This document shows positions 1-5,174 of a DNA stretch of 13,520 bases, piece by piece (the first letter of the stretch is position 1; each line of letters opens with the position of its first letter). A program made the translations under genes and the position numbers. The DNA lies in contig URQJ01000034.1 of the NCBI GenBank assembly GCA_900549945.1, forward strand, positions 1 through 13,520, read 5' to 3'. Origin of the DNA: an uncultured Oscillospiraceae bacterium. GTDB taxonomy: Bacteria > Bacillota > Clostridia > Oscillospirales > Acutalibacteraceae. The notes under the pieces were generated by a model, which saw only the letters and a list, made by a program, of their open reading frames with translations, was not told the DNA's origin and made no database searches.

Positions 1-15
1 ATATCGGCATTTACC

Positions 16-130
16 AACTTATGAAAAGATAATCAGAAATTTAGTAAGTTTTTATGATTACAAAAATGTCCAGAAAGGTGTGGAAGTTAATTTCCGGACA
101 TGTGCAAAAAACTTTGAACCTTTTTAGACA
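16..130. promoter_or_regulatory. res-like array upstream of the serine recombinase
   Basis: Two adjacent imperfect inverted repeats lie just before the recombinase start. One spans 67-100 (34 bp) with arms TGTCCAGAAA and TTTCCGGACA, matching at 9 of 10 positions. The other spans 101-130 with arms TGTGCAAAAA and TTTTTAGACA. A third, looser dyad has arms AACTTA (16-21) and TAAGTT (45-50). Tn3/gamma-delta resolvases bind three such dyads (I, II, III), with TGTCC-type half sites next to tnpR; the 34-bp length and the roughly 50-bp and 32-bp centre spacings resemble that layout. The dyads are seen; the recombination role is inferred. Site I is the weakest because it lacks the TGTCC ends. Confidence 0.45.
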
Positions 131-144
131 CTTTGGAGGGAATT

Positions 145-756
145 ATGAGCAGTAAGACATGGGGATATGCGAGAGTATCCAGCAAGGAGCAGAATTTAGA
201 CCGTCAGCTTGAAGCGTTCCGCAGCATAGGGTTATCAGACAGGGAGATCATTGTGGATAAGGCTAGCGGGGCGACGCTGGAACGCCCCGGTTATCAGGCG
301 CTGCGGAATCAGCTCTTGCGCAGCGAGGATACGTTGGTGGTAAAATCCCTAGACCGGCTGAGCCGCAATAAGCAGCATATCCGACGGGAACTGGAATACT
401 TCCGCGCGCAGCACATTCGCGTTATGGTGATGGACATCCCGACAACGATGGTCAATCTGCCGGAAGGGCAGGAATGGATTATGGATATGGTCAATAACGT
501 GCTGATCGAGGTGCTGGCCAGCATTGCCGAACAGGAGCGGAGGGAGATCAAGGAGCGGCAGGCAGAGGGGATTGCGGCCGCAAAGAAAAAGGGCAAGTCC
601 CTCGGCAGGCCGGAGATCGGCTATCCGGCAAACTGGGAAGCTGTGTATGCGCGGTGGAGGGAAAGACGCATGACTGCGGTGAAAGCTGCCGGGGAGCTGG
701 GAGTAAAGCGAAGCACATTTTATAATCTGGTTAGGAAATGGGAAAACCGGAACTGA
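145..756 (+). CDS. Small serine recombinase (resolvase/invertase family)
   Basis: A 203-residue site-specific DNA recombinase of the resolvase/invertase type. The N-terminal motif YARVSSKEQN places the nucleophile at Ser12 with Arg10 beside it, and SLDRLSRN supplies the DR..R active-site arginines. A long helix ending in KKKGKSLGRP leads to a C-terminal helix-turn-helix, about residues 170-200 (AAGELGVKRSTFYNLVRKW). ATG 145 is chosen over the in-frame TTG at 133 because GGAGGG (135-140) sits directly before it and the family motif follows. Length is normal for the family. A res-like array lies immediately upstream, suggesting resolution or inversion of the host element. The stop codon is the loop of a palindromic terminator, so the last residues are encoded by that repeat. 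The biological substrate is unknown. Confidence 0.93.
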   Translation: MSSKTWGYARVSSKEQNLDRQLEAFRSIGLSDREIIVDKASGATLERPGYQALRNQLLRSEDTLVVKSLDRLSRNKQHIRRELEYFRAQHIRVMVMDIPTTMVNLPEGQEWIMDMVNNVLIEVLASIAEQERREIKERQAEGIAAAKKKGKSLGRPEIGYPANWEAVYARWRERRMTAVKAAGELGVKRSTFYNLVRKWENRN

Positions 757-769
757 GTTCCGGTTTTTG
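736..769 (+). repeat. Palindrome-bearing repeat, copy 1
   Basis: The segment that encodes the recombinase C-terminal KWENRN and its terminator. It is repeated almost base for base at 2507-2540, with one T fewer in the T run there. The core is CCGGAACTGAGTTCCGG at 747-763. Confidence 0.85.
743..768 (+). terminator. Intrinsic terminator overlapping the recombinase stop
   Basis: The stem AAAACCGGAAC pairs with GTTCCGGTTTT around a three-base TGA loop that is also the recombinase stop codon. A run of five T and a T-rich tail follow. It probably separates the recombinase transcript from fic, which has its own promoter. Confidence 0.75.
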
Positions 770-792
770 TCTTTTCAGGAAGCTGCCGGTTA

Positions 793-801
793 TGCTATAA
801 T
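793..801 (+). promoter_or_regulatory. Extended -10 promoter for fic
   Basis: TGCTATAAT is a perfect extended -10 (TGnTATAAT). Only a weak -35 (TTTTCA-like, around 772-777) is visible. The fic ribosome site AAGGAGG (811-817) follows, 8 bases before the ATG. Confidence 0.6.
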
Positions 802-825
802 AAGCACACAAAGGAGGCTCATGTT

Positions 826-1602
826 ATGACACAGTATGAAAAAGTCGTAGCGCTTTGGCAGCAAAAGAACATCACGAATGATGCGGAGCTTGCCGAAGCC
901 CTGAACGGCCATAGCATTGCATTTGCCTATCATTCGGGTAAAATTGAGAATGACAGGATTACCTATCACGATACCAGAGAAATTTTTGAACATGACGGCG
1001 TAACCTCCTATACGGGTGATCTCCGCACTCTTTTTGAGATCCGTAACGCAAAGGAGGCAAACGAGCTGTTTCTGGTGTCGTTCAGCGCAAGGCGTCCGCT
1101 GGATGCAAGGCTGATCTGCGAATTTCAGAAGAAACTGACGCAGAACACCTACGATACCCGGCGATACCAGCTCGGCGAAAGGCCGGGAACCTACAAGCTG
1201 CACGATTACGTGACGGGCCGCGAGGAAATCGGCGCTTCGGCAGAGGACGTTGCGGAAGAAATGAACGAGCTGCTTTCGGAACTCTCGGATATTCCCGATA
1301 AGAATGCGATGACGGCTGCGGCGTACTTCCATGCCAAGTTTGAGAATATCCATCCGTTTGCGGATGGGAACGGCAGAACCGGGCGGCTGGCTATGAACTA
1401 TTTCCTTGTGCTGCATAATCACCCGCCGGTCATCATCCATGAGGAAAACCGCAGGGCATATTATGAAGCGCTTGAAGCATGGGACAGCTTTCAGGAGATC
1501 GAACCGCTCCGCGATTTTCTCCGCTGCGAAACAGAAAAGACGTGGGAGAAGCAGATCGCGCGGGCGGAGAGGCAAAAGAATGCCGGAAAATTGATTATAT
1601 AA
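826..1602 (+). CDS. Fic family protein (class II, self-inhibited AMP-transferase)
   Basis: A 258-residue Fic-domain enzyme; the family usually transfers AMP from ATP to hydroxyl side chains of target proteins. The canonical active-site motif HPFADGNGRTGR lies at residues 176-187, with catalytic His176. An N-terminal SGKIEN at 37-42 matches the inhibitory helix motif [S/T]xxxE[G/N], with Glu41 as the presumed arginine-blocking residue, so this is class II and should be self-inhibited. The stretch ERPGTYKLHDY (118-128) fits the target-binding flap. The ribosome site AAGGAGG and an extended -10 precede it. The next gene starts 11 bases after the stop, so the two are probably co-transcribed. No separate antitoxin is needed in this class. 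It could be a toxin, a defence effector or a housekeeping regulator; the sequence does not decide. Confidence 0.92.
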   Translation: MTQYEKVVALWQQKNITNDAELAEALNGHSIAFAYHSGKIENDRITYHDTREIFEHDGVTSYTGDLRTLFEIRNAKEANELFLVSFSARRPLDARLICEFQKKLTQNTYDTRRYQLGERPGTYKLHDYVTGREEIGASAEDVAEEMNELLSELSDIPDKNAMTAAAYFHAKFENIHPFADGNGRTGRLAMNYFLVLHNHPPVIIHEENRRAYYEALEAWDSFQEIEPLRDFLRCETEKTWEKQIARAERQKNAGKLII

Positions 1603-1613
1603 GCAGGAGTTGT

Positions 1614-2301
1614 ATGGATCGAATAAAGTATCCAAAGTTTGTAGGCGGATTCGATAAGCATTGGATTTGGAAAGATGAGAAAGGGAATAGTATGTATTCT
1701 CTCAGTTGTGATTATCTACAGAAAATAATGTATTGCATTGCAGACCTAAACGATGAAATTCGTAACTTGGCGGAGCTATCGATGAAAGATGTCGTTTACA
1801 TTATTGTTCTTATAGATTGGCTGAGTGATGCTGTGTATAGGATAAAGAAACTCCTTCCCCAAAAAGTAAATAAAAAAATAGCTATTGAGGATGATGCCGA
1901 TACGGTTAAATCAGGTAAATATTTCGATGCTGTTCGGTCATTTATAGTTGCCCATCCACTTAACACAGATCGTCATGAAGCTTATGGGCTTGTGGGTGAT
2001 TTGATTTGTGCTGACGTGAGAAGCCAACTGACTGGTTTTGAGCGGGCTTTCGGAAACAGTTTAGAATGGTTATATCTAGGCGTTGACGGGTTAAAAAAAA
2101 AGTACAAGAGAAACGCATTCGGATTTTTTTCTTTTGGTATATAACAAGAAAGACGATGGAGGTAAATTTCATAAATATATTCATATGAGACTGGACGATC
2201 TATTTACCGTCGTAGATTTCCGAATAAAAAAGCTGGAAGTTCTCGATAAACGATTATCAAAACTTAAGAAAAAAGATATTGAGACTGAAGATTGGAAATA
2301 A
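1614..2301 (+). pseudogene. HEPN-like protein, frameshifted (about 228 residues if corrected)
   Basis: The first frame runs from ATG 1614 (AGGAG at 1605-1609) to a stop at 2142-2144, giving 176 residues. Removing one base at either the A9 run (2093-2101) or the T7 run (2124-2130) joins it to an open frame ending at 2301, with a charged, coiled-coil-like tail rich in Lys and Asp (RLDDLFTVVDFRIKKLEVLD). The frame-corrected product is mostly helical. RSFIVAHP around residues 108-115 fits the HEPN nuclease pattern R-x4-6-H (Arg108, His114). The family assignment rests on that motif plus helicity and is tentative. Distinctly AT-rich compared with fic upstream. It follows fic by 11 bases, so it is likely in the same operon. 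The frameshift could be decay, a sequencing error, or slippage at A9. Confidence 0.55.
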
Positions 2302-2306
2302 GGGCT

Positions 2307-2390
2307 TATTGGGGGGGTTATGGTAAATCTCCGGTGCCTGTCTATACGCCGAAAGAATTCATCGACAAACTGATGATTGTAGATGAATAG
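2307..2390 (+). pseudogene. Orphan C-terminal gene fragment
   Basis: An open stretch ending in a TAG at 2388-2390 encodes GYGKSPVPVYTPKEFIDKLM and a few more residues. It reads like the end of a real protein, and the PVYTPKEFI wording recalls the C-terminus of PIN-type toxins, but that is only resemblance. It has no start codon or ribosome site and directly follows the broken HEPN-like gene, so it is most likely debris of a deleted gene. Confidence 0.3.
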
Positions 2391-2403
2391 AGCAGAGAGG
2401 AAA

Positions 2404-2420
2404 CTGGAATTCAGTTCCGG
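2404..2420. repeat. Palindromic repeat core, degenerate copy
   Basis: CTGGAATTCAGTTCCGG differs at three positions from the 17-bp core CCGGAACTGAGTTCCGG at 747-763. Confidence 0.5.
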
Positions 2421-2479
2421 CTACCTAAATTCATTTATATCGATCTGGAGTGTGGCTCAACTCAAAAAGAGATGCCTGT

Positions 2480-2527
2480 ATGACACAGTATGAAAACCTT
2501 GTCCACAAATGGGAAAACCGGAACTGA
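2480..2527 (+). other. 15-codon chimeric mini-ORF (fic-like start, recombinase-like end)
   Basis: ATG 2480 opens MTQYENLVHKWENRN and stops at 2525-2527. The first five residues, and the DNA TATGACACAGTATGAAAA around them, match the start of fic (825-842). The last ten match the recombinase C-terminus NLVRKWENRN with one change, and the DNA from 2507 on repeats 736-769. No good ribosome site precedes it. It looks like a deletion or recombination scar from a second recombinase/fic-type copy rather than a functional gene. Confidence 0.55.
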
Positions 2528-2540
2528 GTTCCGGTTTTGT
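2507..2540 (+). repeat. Palindrome-bearing repeat, copy 2
   Basis: Repeats 736-769 almost exactly (one T fewer in the T run), including the core palindrome at 2518-2534. Sequence identity starts abruptly at AAATGGG; upstream codons match only at the protein level, which suggests an origin in a related but diverged recombinase gene. A half copy on the other strand (AACTCAATTCCG) lies at 2564-2575. Confidence 0.8.
2514..2538. terminator. Bidirectional terminator (palindrome copy 2)
   Basis: AAAACCGGAAC / GTTCCGGTTTT around a TGA loop gives a T4 run on both strands. On the minus strand it lies about 80 bases after the DUF4160 stop and can end that operon; on the plus strand it closes the mini-ORF. 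Confidence 0.5.
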
Positions 2541-2616
2541 GAATTCGCTGGGGGCTAAATTAAAACTCAATTCCGATTTCCAATACAGGCTATTACATAT
2601 ATCCTCGAGAAAATCA

Positions 2617-2895
2617 TCAGCAATAATATCTTACTTCACCGAAGAAGCCGTTCCACTTTTGAATGACTTCTTCGCTGCGGGCCTCGATGATTTTTATAAT
2701 ATTACGCAGAGTGCGTTCTGGAATACGGGAGTTGTTGTGGCACAGATAACATTTTCCAGCGCGAGTAATCCATATCTTTGTGGCGTTGGCATTAGGGGCC
2801 CCTTCACAGACATGAACGTGGATAGGCTCTAACGGATCACTTTCGTTAGCCCAAAAGAACACCCAATAAGAACCGATCTTAAAGATTTGCGGCAC
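2617..2895 (-). CDS. DUF4160 family protein
   Basis: A 92-residue product starting MPQIFKIGSYWVFFWANES, with the DUF4160 layout: an N-terminal beta hairpin, then a histidine motif (EPIHVHV), then KIWITRAGK and a helical C-terminus. Biochemical function of the family is not established; DUF4160 proteins are commonly found in two-gene modules and have been proposed as toxin/antitoxin-like. The GTG at 2895 is preferred because it gives the family's usual MPxIF start and lies 8 bases after the GGGAGG of a strong ribosome site (2904-2913). A TTG at 2901 is the alternative and adds two residues. The reading frame overlaps the end of the upstream gene (2879-3151), so translation is probably coupled. 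It is convergent with the mini-ORF and palindrome to its left. Confidence 0.75.
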   Translation of the reverse strand: MPQIFKIGSYWVFFWANESDPLEPIHVHVCEGAPNANATKIWITRAGKCYLCHNNSRIPERTLRNIIKIIEARSEEVIQKWNGFFGEVRYYC

Positions 2896-3151
2896 TGTCA
2901 AATCCTCCCTCCTGAGAGAATTCCAGAATCAGATGAGCTGTAGACTCAATCACCTGTTGATAGTGGTCGATCTCTGCTTTGGTAAAGCCTTCCACGTCTT
3001 CCCATATATAAGAGGGTAGATAACAGGTGGCGTGACGGAATCCCGATTTAGGATCAGGTTGCTCCAGATAGATCTTAACCGTGCCGTCAGGGCGCATTTC
3101 TGAATGGACAATCTCTGTGTTATCATCTAAAGTTAGGAAAGGGTACATCAT
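2879..3151 (-). CDS. Small DUF4160-partner protein, function unknown
   Basis: A 90-residue protein starting MMYPFLTLDDNTEIVHSE. It is acidic, with a predicted beta-rich N-terminal half (TVKIYLEQPDP), the central HATCYLPSYIWEDVEGF, and a C-terminal helix ending near EFSQEGGFD. I know of similar small proteins beside DUF4160 genes in Clostridia, but no named function. It is not the DUF2442 partner usual elsewhere. ATG 3151 is chosen because GAGGTG (3158-3163) sits 6 bases before it; a GTG at 3160 would place the start inside that ribosome site. It overlaps the DUF4160 gene by 17 bases. A TATACT-like -10 lies upstream on this strand, with no convincing -35. Confidence 0.7.
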   Translation of the reverse strand: MMYPFLTLDDNTEIVHSEMRPDGTVKIYLEQPDPKSGFRHATCYLPSYIWEDVEGFTKAEIDHYQQVIESTAHLILEFSQEGGFDSAANL

Positions 3152-3262
3152 AGGAATCACCTCGTAAAGAACAGAATTTACTAACTTTAGTATACATCAA
3201 TTCCATTGAAAAGGAAAGAGCTTTCCGTAAGAAACGAAAAATTGATACTGCATAATAGAAAA

Positions 3263-3279
3263 CCGGAACTTAGTTCCGG
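3263..3279. repeat. Palindromic repeat core, copy 4
   Basis: CCGGAACTTAGTTCCGG differs from the recombinase-terminator core by one base at the centre and keeps the same GAAAA flank on its left. No gene end is near it, so here it is a free-standing element. A T4 run follows only on the minus strand. Confidence 0.7.
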
Positions 3280-3336
3280 AGAATACATGATTGTGACTGA
3301 TTTTCACATCTGCTTTTTCGCGTAAATTTAGGCTTC

Positions 3337-3342
3337 TATAAT
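3337..3342 (+). promoter_or_regulatory. -10 box of a probable integrase leader promoter
   Basis: TATAAT at 3337-3342 has only a poor -35 (TTTTTC at 3314-3319, 17-base spacer). A terminator begins about 45 bases downstream and the integrase about 150 bases downstream. Otherwise 3280-3384 shows no gene. Confidence 0.4.
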
Positions 3343-3384
3343 AATTTTGCAGCAGTTTAGTATCGTGCTGATTAAGAGCTATCG

Positions 3385-3423
3385 AAGGGAATTACTCTTT
3401 TAGAGTAGTTCCCTTTGCTTTTT
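3385..3423 (+). terminator. Intrinsic terminator in the integrase leader
   Basis: The 13-bp stem AAGGGAATTACTC / GAGTAGTTCCCTT (one G-T pair) encloses the loop TTTTA and is followed by TGCTTTTTC. It lies between the TATAAT box at 3337 and the integrase start at 3493, so it could act as an attenuator or end a short upstream RNA. Confidence 0.65.
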
Positions 3424-3427
3424 CAGC

Positions 3428-3451
3428 AAAAGCGGAAGTACTTCCGCTTTT
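3428..3451. repeat. 24-bp perfect palindrome before the integrase
   Basis: AAAAGCGGAAGT followed by ACTTCCGCTTTT is a perfect 12+12 palindrome with no spacer, 41 bases before the integrase ATG. It suits a dimeric repressor operator or a recombinase-binding site; as an RNA hairpin it would need a few unpaired loop bases. Confidence 0.7.
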
Positions 3452-3492
3452 ATGGGTACAAGTGCTGCAATAAAATTTTGGAGGCACATCAT

Positions 3493-4394
3493 ATGGAACA
3501 CACAAGAAAGACGCATACGATCGGCGAATGGGTAGATTTTTGGCTGAACAACTATGCGCGGGCGTCATTGAAAGAAAATACGCTGAAAATATATCAGGAT
3601 GCCCGACGTAGGCTTTTTCAAGAATATCCCGACATCGTTTCTAGGCCGCTTAGTGGTCTTACGACATTGGAGTTTGAAAAGATCCTGCTTGAGCTGAGTA
3701 GCAAATACGCAAAATCTACACTTCGGCACATGAGAATACTGATGAATCAAGTGTATAAGACAGCAAAGAAGGCTGGAAAATGTGTGGCTAATCCAATCGC
3801 GGAGGCCAGGTTCCGAAAGGAGCCAGAGTAAAAATTGTTACGCCGATGACAAAGGAGGAACAATCTGCCTTTGAATCGCAGCTTAGTATTTTATCGGTTC
3901 CAGATGATTTTTCGCTGCGGATATTTCTGCTTACGGGGCTGAGGCTTGACGAATTGCGATTGCTTAGATGGCGTGACTGGAACAAAAAAGATAACTTGAT
4001 TTTGGTTCGAGAAAGTAAGACGGAAAGCAGTATTCGGTGCGTGCCGTTGCTTCCGGAGGCAGCCTCCATGCTGAAAATCCTCGCGGCCAGAACGACGCCG
4101 GACCCGCAGGAGTACATATTTGGAGTTGGGGCTGGACGCCCGGTTTGTAAATCGCATTTCAGGCACATTTGCAACAAGGTTACAAAGGCAGCGTCTATTC
4201 GCCATGTGACGCCGCATGTGCTGCGGCATACTTTTGCGACCCGGATGATTGAGGTCGGTGTGGATGCAAAGAGCTTGGCGATGATTATAGGGCATTCAGA
4301 TCCGGGATTTACACTGAAAACTTATGTGAAGCCGGATTTCAAATATTTAGAGAAGCAAATGAGGCGTTTGCTCGAAGTGAGGGAAAGCGCATAA
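3493..4394 (+). pseudogene. Tyrosine recombinase (phage-type integrase), frameshifted
   Basis: From ATG 3493 (TGGAGG at 3479-3484) the first frame encodes the N-terminal core-binding domain (EWVDFWLNNYARASLKENTL) and stops at 3829-3831. The catalytic domain continues one frame over to 4394. One lost base near 3826-3831 explains the break; restoring it gives about 300 residues. With that correction the catalytic set is present: Arg151 in TGLRLDEL, a Lys in the SKTESS hairpin, His242-Arg245 in HVLRH, His268 in GHS and Tyr278 in TYV. The second part lacks a ribosome site, so a functional split gene is unlikely. It is shorter than Tn916-type integrases, which carry an extra N-terminal arm-binding domain. 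It lies toward the 3' end of tRNA-Val, a usual setting for tRNA-targeting integrases. Confidence 0.85.
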
Positions 4395-4626
4395 GCAAAA
4401 AGCCCGAGTTCTGAAAAGAACTCAGGCTTTTATGCGAAATAGACGGACAAAAATGAATAAAATGTGTCAAACACCTTGACACAACACAAAAAGAGGAATT
4501 CAATACATATGAAGATTCCCCTTTAAGCAGAATCCTACTGGCTATCTCTGAAGTAACGAGCTTCAGGACTGCCTGCTCATGTGATACACCACTATCACAG
4601 AAGCATTTGAGAACTCTGAATATCAT
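4339..4626 (-). CDS. Possible small minus-strand gene or short RNA, unrecognised
   Basis: ATG 4626 has AAGGA (4633-4637) six bases before it and a near-consensus promoter just upstream. The first about 45 residues (MIFRVLKCFCDSGVSHEQAV...) look protein-like and helical. After that the frame runs through the minus-strand terminator hairpin and into the antisense of the integrase end, which looks like shadow sequence. Either the gene has lost its natural stop through a frameshift, or the real product is a short RNA of about 180 bases (roughly 4638 to 4450). The promoter would leave almost no leader before the ribosome site. Function unknown. Confidence 0.35.
   Translation of the reverse strand: MIFRVLKCFCDSGVSHEQAVLKLVTSEIASRILLKGESSYVLNSSFCVVSRCLTHFIHFCPSISHKSLSSFQNSGFLLMRFPSLRANASFASLNI
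4397..4432 (+). terminator. Integrase terminator
   Basis: AGCCCGAGTTCT pairs with AGAACTCAGGCT (one G-T) around GAAA, flanked by A5 on the left and a T run on the right, directly after the integrase stop. Confidence 0.85.
4449..4483 (-). terminator. Minus-strand intrinsic terminator
   Basis: A perfect 8-bp inverted repeat TGTGTCAA-ACACC-TTGACACA (4463-4483) is followed on the minus strand by TTTTATTCATTTTT. It would end a minus-strand transcript started near 4638. Confidence 0.55.
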
Positions 4627-4715
4627 CAGATGTCCTTATAAACTATCATAACACATCTGTTTTTTGAGTGCAAGGCTTTTGTCGATTTTTGTTGTATCGC
4701 TAACCTTGCTTTTTT
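4627..4715 (+). terminator. Two consecutive terminator-like structures, plus strand
   Basis: CAGATGT (4627-4633) pairs with ACATCTG (4653-4659), followed by T6. GCAAGG (4670-4675) pairs with CCTTGC (4704-4709), followed by T6. The loops are long, so each is a weak call. No plus-strand gene directly upstream explains them beyond integrase read-through. Confidence 0.3.
4645..4673 (-). promoter_or_regulatory. Sigma-A-like promoter, minus strand
   Basis: On the minus strand TTGCAC (4673-4668), a 17-base spacer and TATGAT (4650-4645) form a near-consensus promoter, with the expected start near 4638. It drives the small unit read toward the integrase. Confidence 0.6.
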
Positions 4716-4726
4716 CATGCCGTGAA

Positions 4727-5040
4727 TCTCGGACAACCGAGAGGAGCGGCTCCACTGAACCTCGACAACTCCATAACACATACCCAGAGGACTGCCAACT
4801 GAGGCGGTCACGATACAAGGTGATAGACCGCGCATCCCGCACAGCCTGAACTGTACATTTCGCGCAGCGCACCCTGCAATACGCGTCCCGACGCTGTAAC
4901 GGTGTAAGCACAATCATTACTTTACGGGTCGCAGGAAAGATCTCTGCACTACCTGATGGAGACAGGTAAGGTATGTTGGAATTCTCGATAAGAAGAGAAT
5001 GTTGATGCAGACCAGCACTCTGCATCGATTTTCTCTCTTT
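4727..5040 (+). ncRNA. Candidate structured RNA, unrecognised
   Basis: About 310 bases with no believable ORF but many complementary pairs: TCTCGG-ACAA-CCGAGA (4727-4742), GGAG-CGG-CTCC (4743-4753), GCGGTC/GACCGC (4804-4809 with 4826-4831), GCGTCCCG/CGGGTCGC with one mismatch (4883-4890 with 4925-4932), GCAG/CTGC (4931-4947) and ACCTG/CAGGT (4951-4967). It ends in a terminator-like hairpin GATGCAGA/TCTGCATC (5004-5026) followed by GATTTTCTCTCTTT. The plus strand is favoured by that T-rich tail, but the helices also fit the minus strand. It is not RNase P, tmRNA, SRP or 6S RNA by any signature I know. No promoter is obvious. Confidence 0.3.
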
Positions 5041-5044
5041 ATGT

Positions 5045-5068
5045 ATGCGCACAGTTTTCTGTGCGCAT
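5045..5068. repeat. Strong hairpin downstream of tRNA-Val
   Basis: A perfect 10-bp inverted repeat, ATGCGCACAG-TTTT-CTGTGCGCAT. It lies 17 bases past the tRNA 3' end on the minus strand but has no T run on either side, so it may be a processing or 3'-end structure rather than a plain terminator. Confidence 0.5.
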
Positions 5069-5084
5069 CGATAAGGAGAAAATG

Positions 5085-5161
5085 TGGTGGAAACGCGCGG
5101 GCTCGAACCGCGGACCTCCTGCGTGTGAAGCAGGCACTCTAACCAGCTGAGCTACGCTTCC
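5085..5161 (-). tRNA. tRNA-Val (anticodon CAC)
   Basis: On the minus strand the 77 bases fold as a standard cloverleaf: acceptor GGAAGCG/CGTTTCC (one G-T pair), D stem GCTC/GAGT, anticodon stem CCTGC/GCAGG with loop TTCACAC (anticodon CAC, reading GUG), T stem CGCGG/CCGCG with loop TTCGAGC, and an encoded CCA at 5087-5085. The 3' end points toward the integrase. Confidence 0.95.
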
Positions 5162-5174
5162 AAATGACCTGTTT

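Noticed and set aside
790..1635. A 281-codon minus-strand frame opposite fic
   Set aside because: Fic on the plus strand has a promoter, a ribosome site and complete motifs; the antisense product has no recognisable feature.
2509..2832. A 107-codon plus-strand frame after the chimeric mini-ORF
   Set aside because: It lies mostly opposite the DUF4160 gene, which has a family match and a strong ribosome site, and it begins inside the repeat.
736..3279. The four palindromes as a CRISPR array
   Set aside because: Spacing is irregular (hundreds to over a thousand bases), there are no regular spacers and no cas genes.
3415..3492. An upstream extension of the integrase frame starting at 3415
   Set aside because: It would translate through the terminator tail and the 24-bp palindrome; ATG 3493 has a TGGAGG site at the right distance.
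4636..5052. Minus-strand frames of 138 and 95 codons between the small unit and tRNA-Val
   Set aside because: No ribosome site, and the frames overlap the hairpin-rich stretch; translations are rich in Cys, Arg and Ser without a recognisable domain. Treated as non-coding, possibly RNA.
4400..5084. A direct repeat of the tRNA-Val 3' end that would mark an attachment site
   Set aside because: I looked for copies of the 5085-5113 sequence by eye on both strands within the window and found none of useful length.
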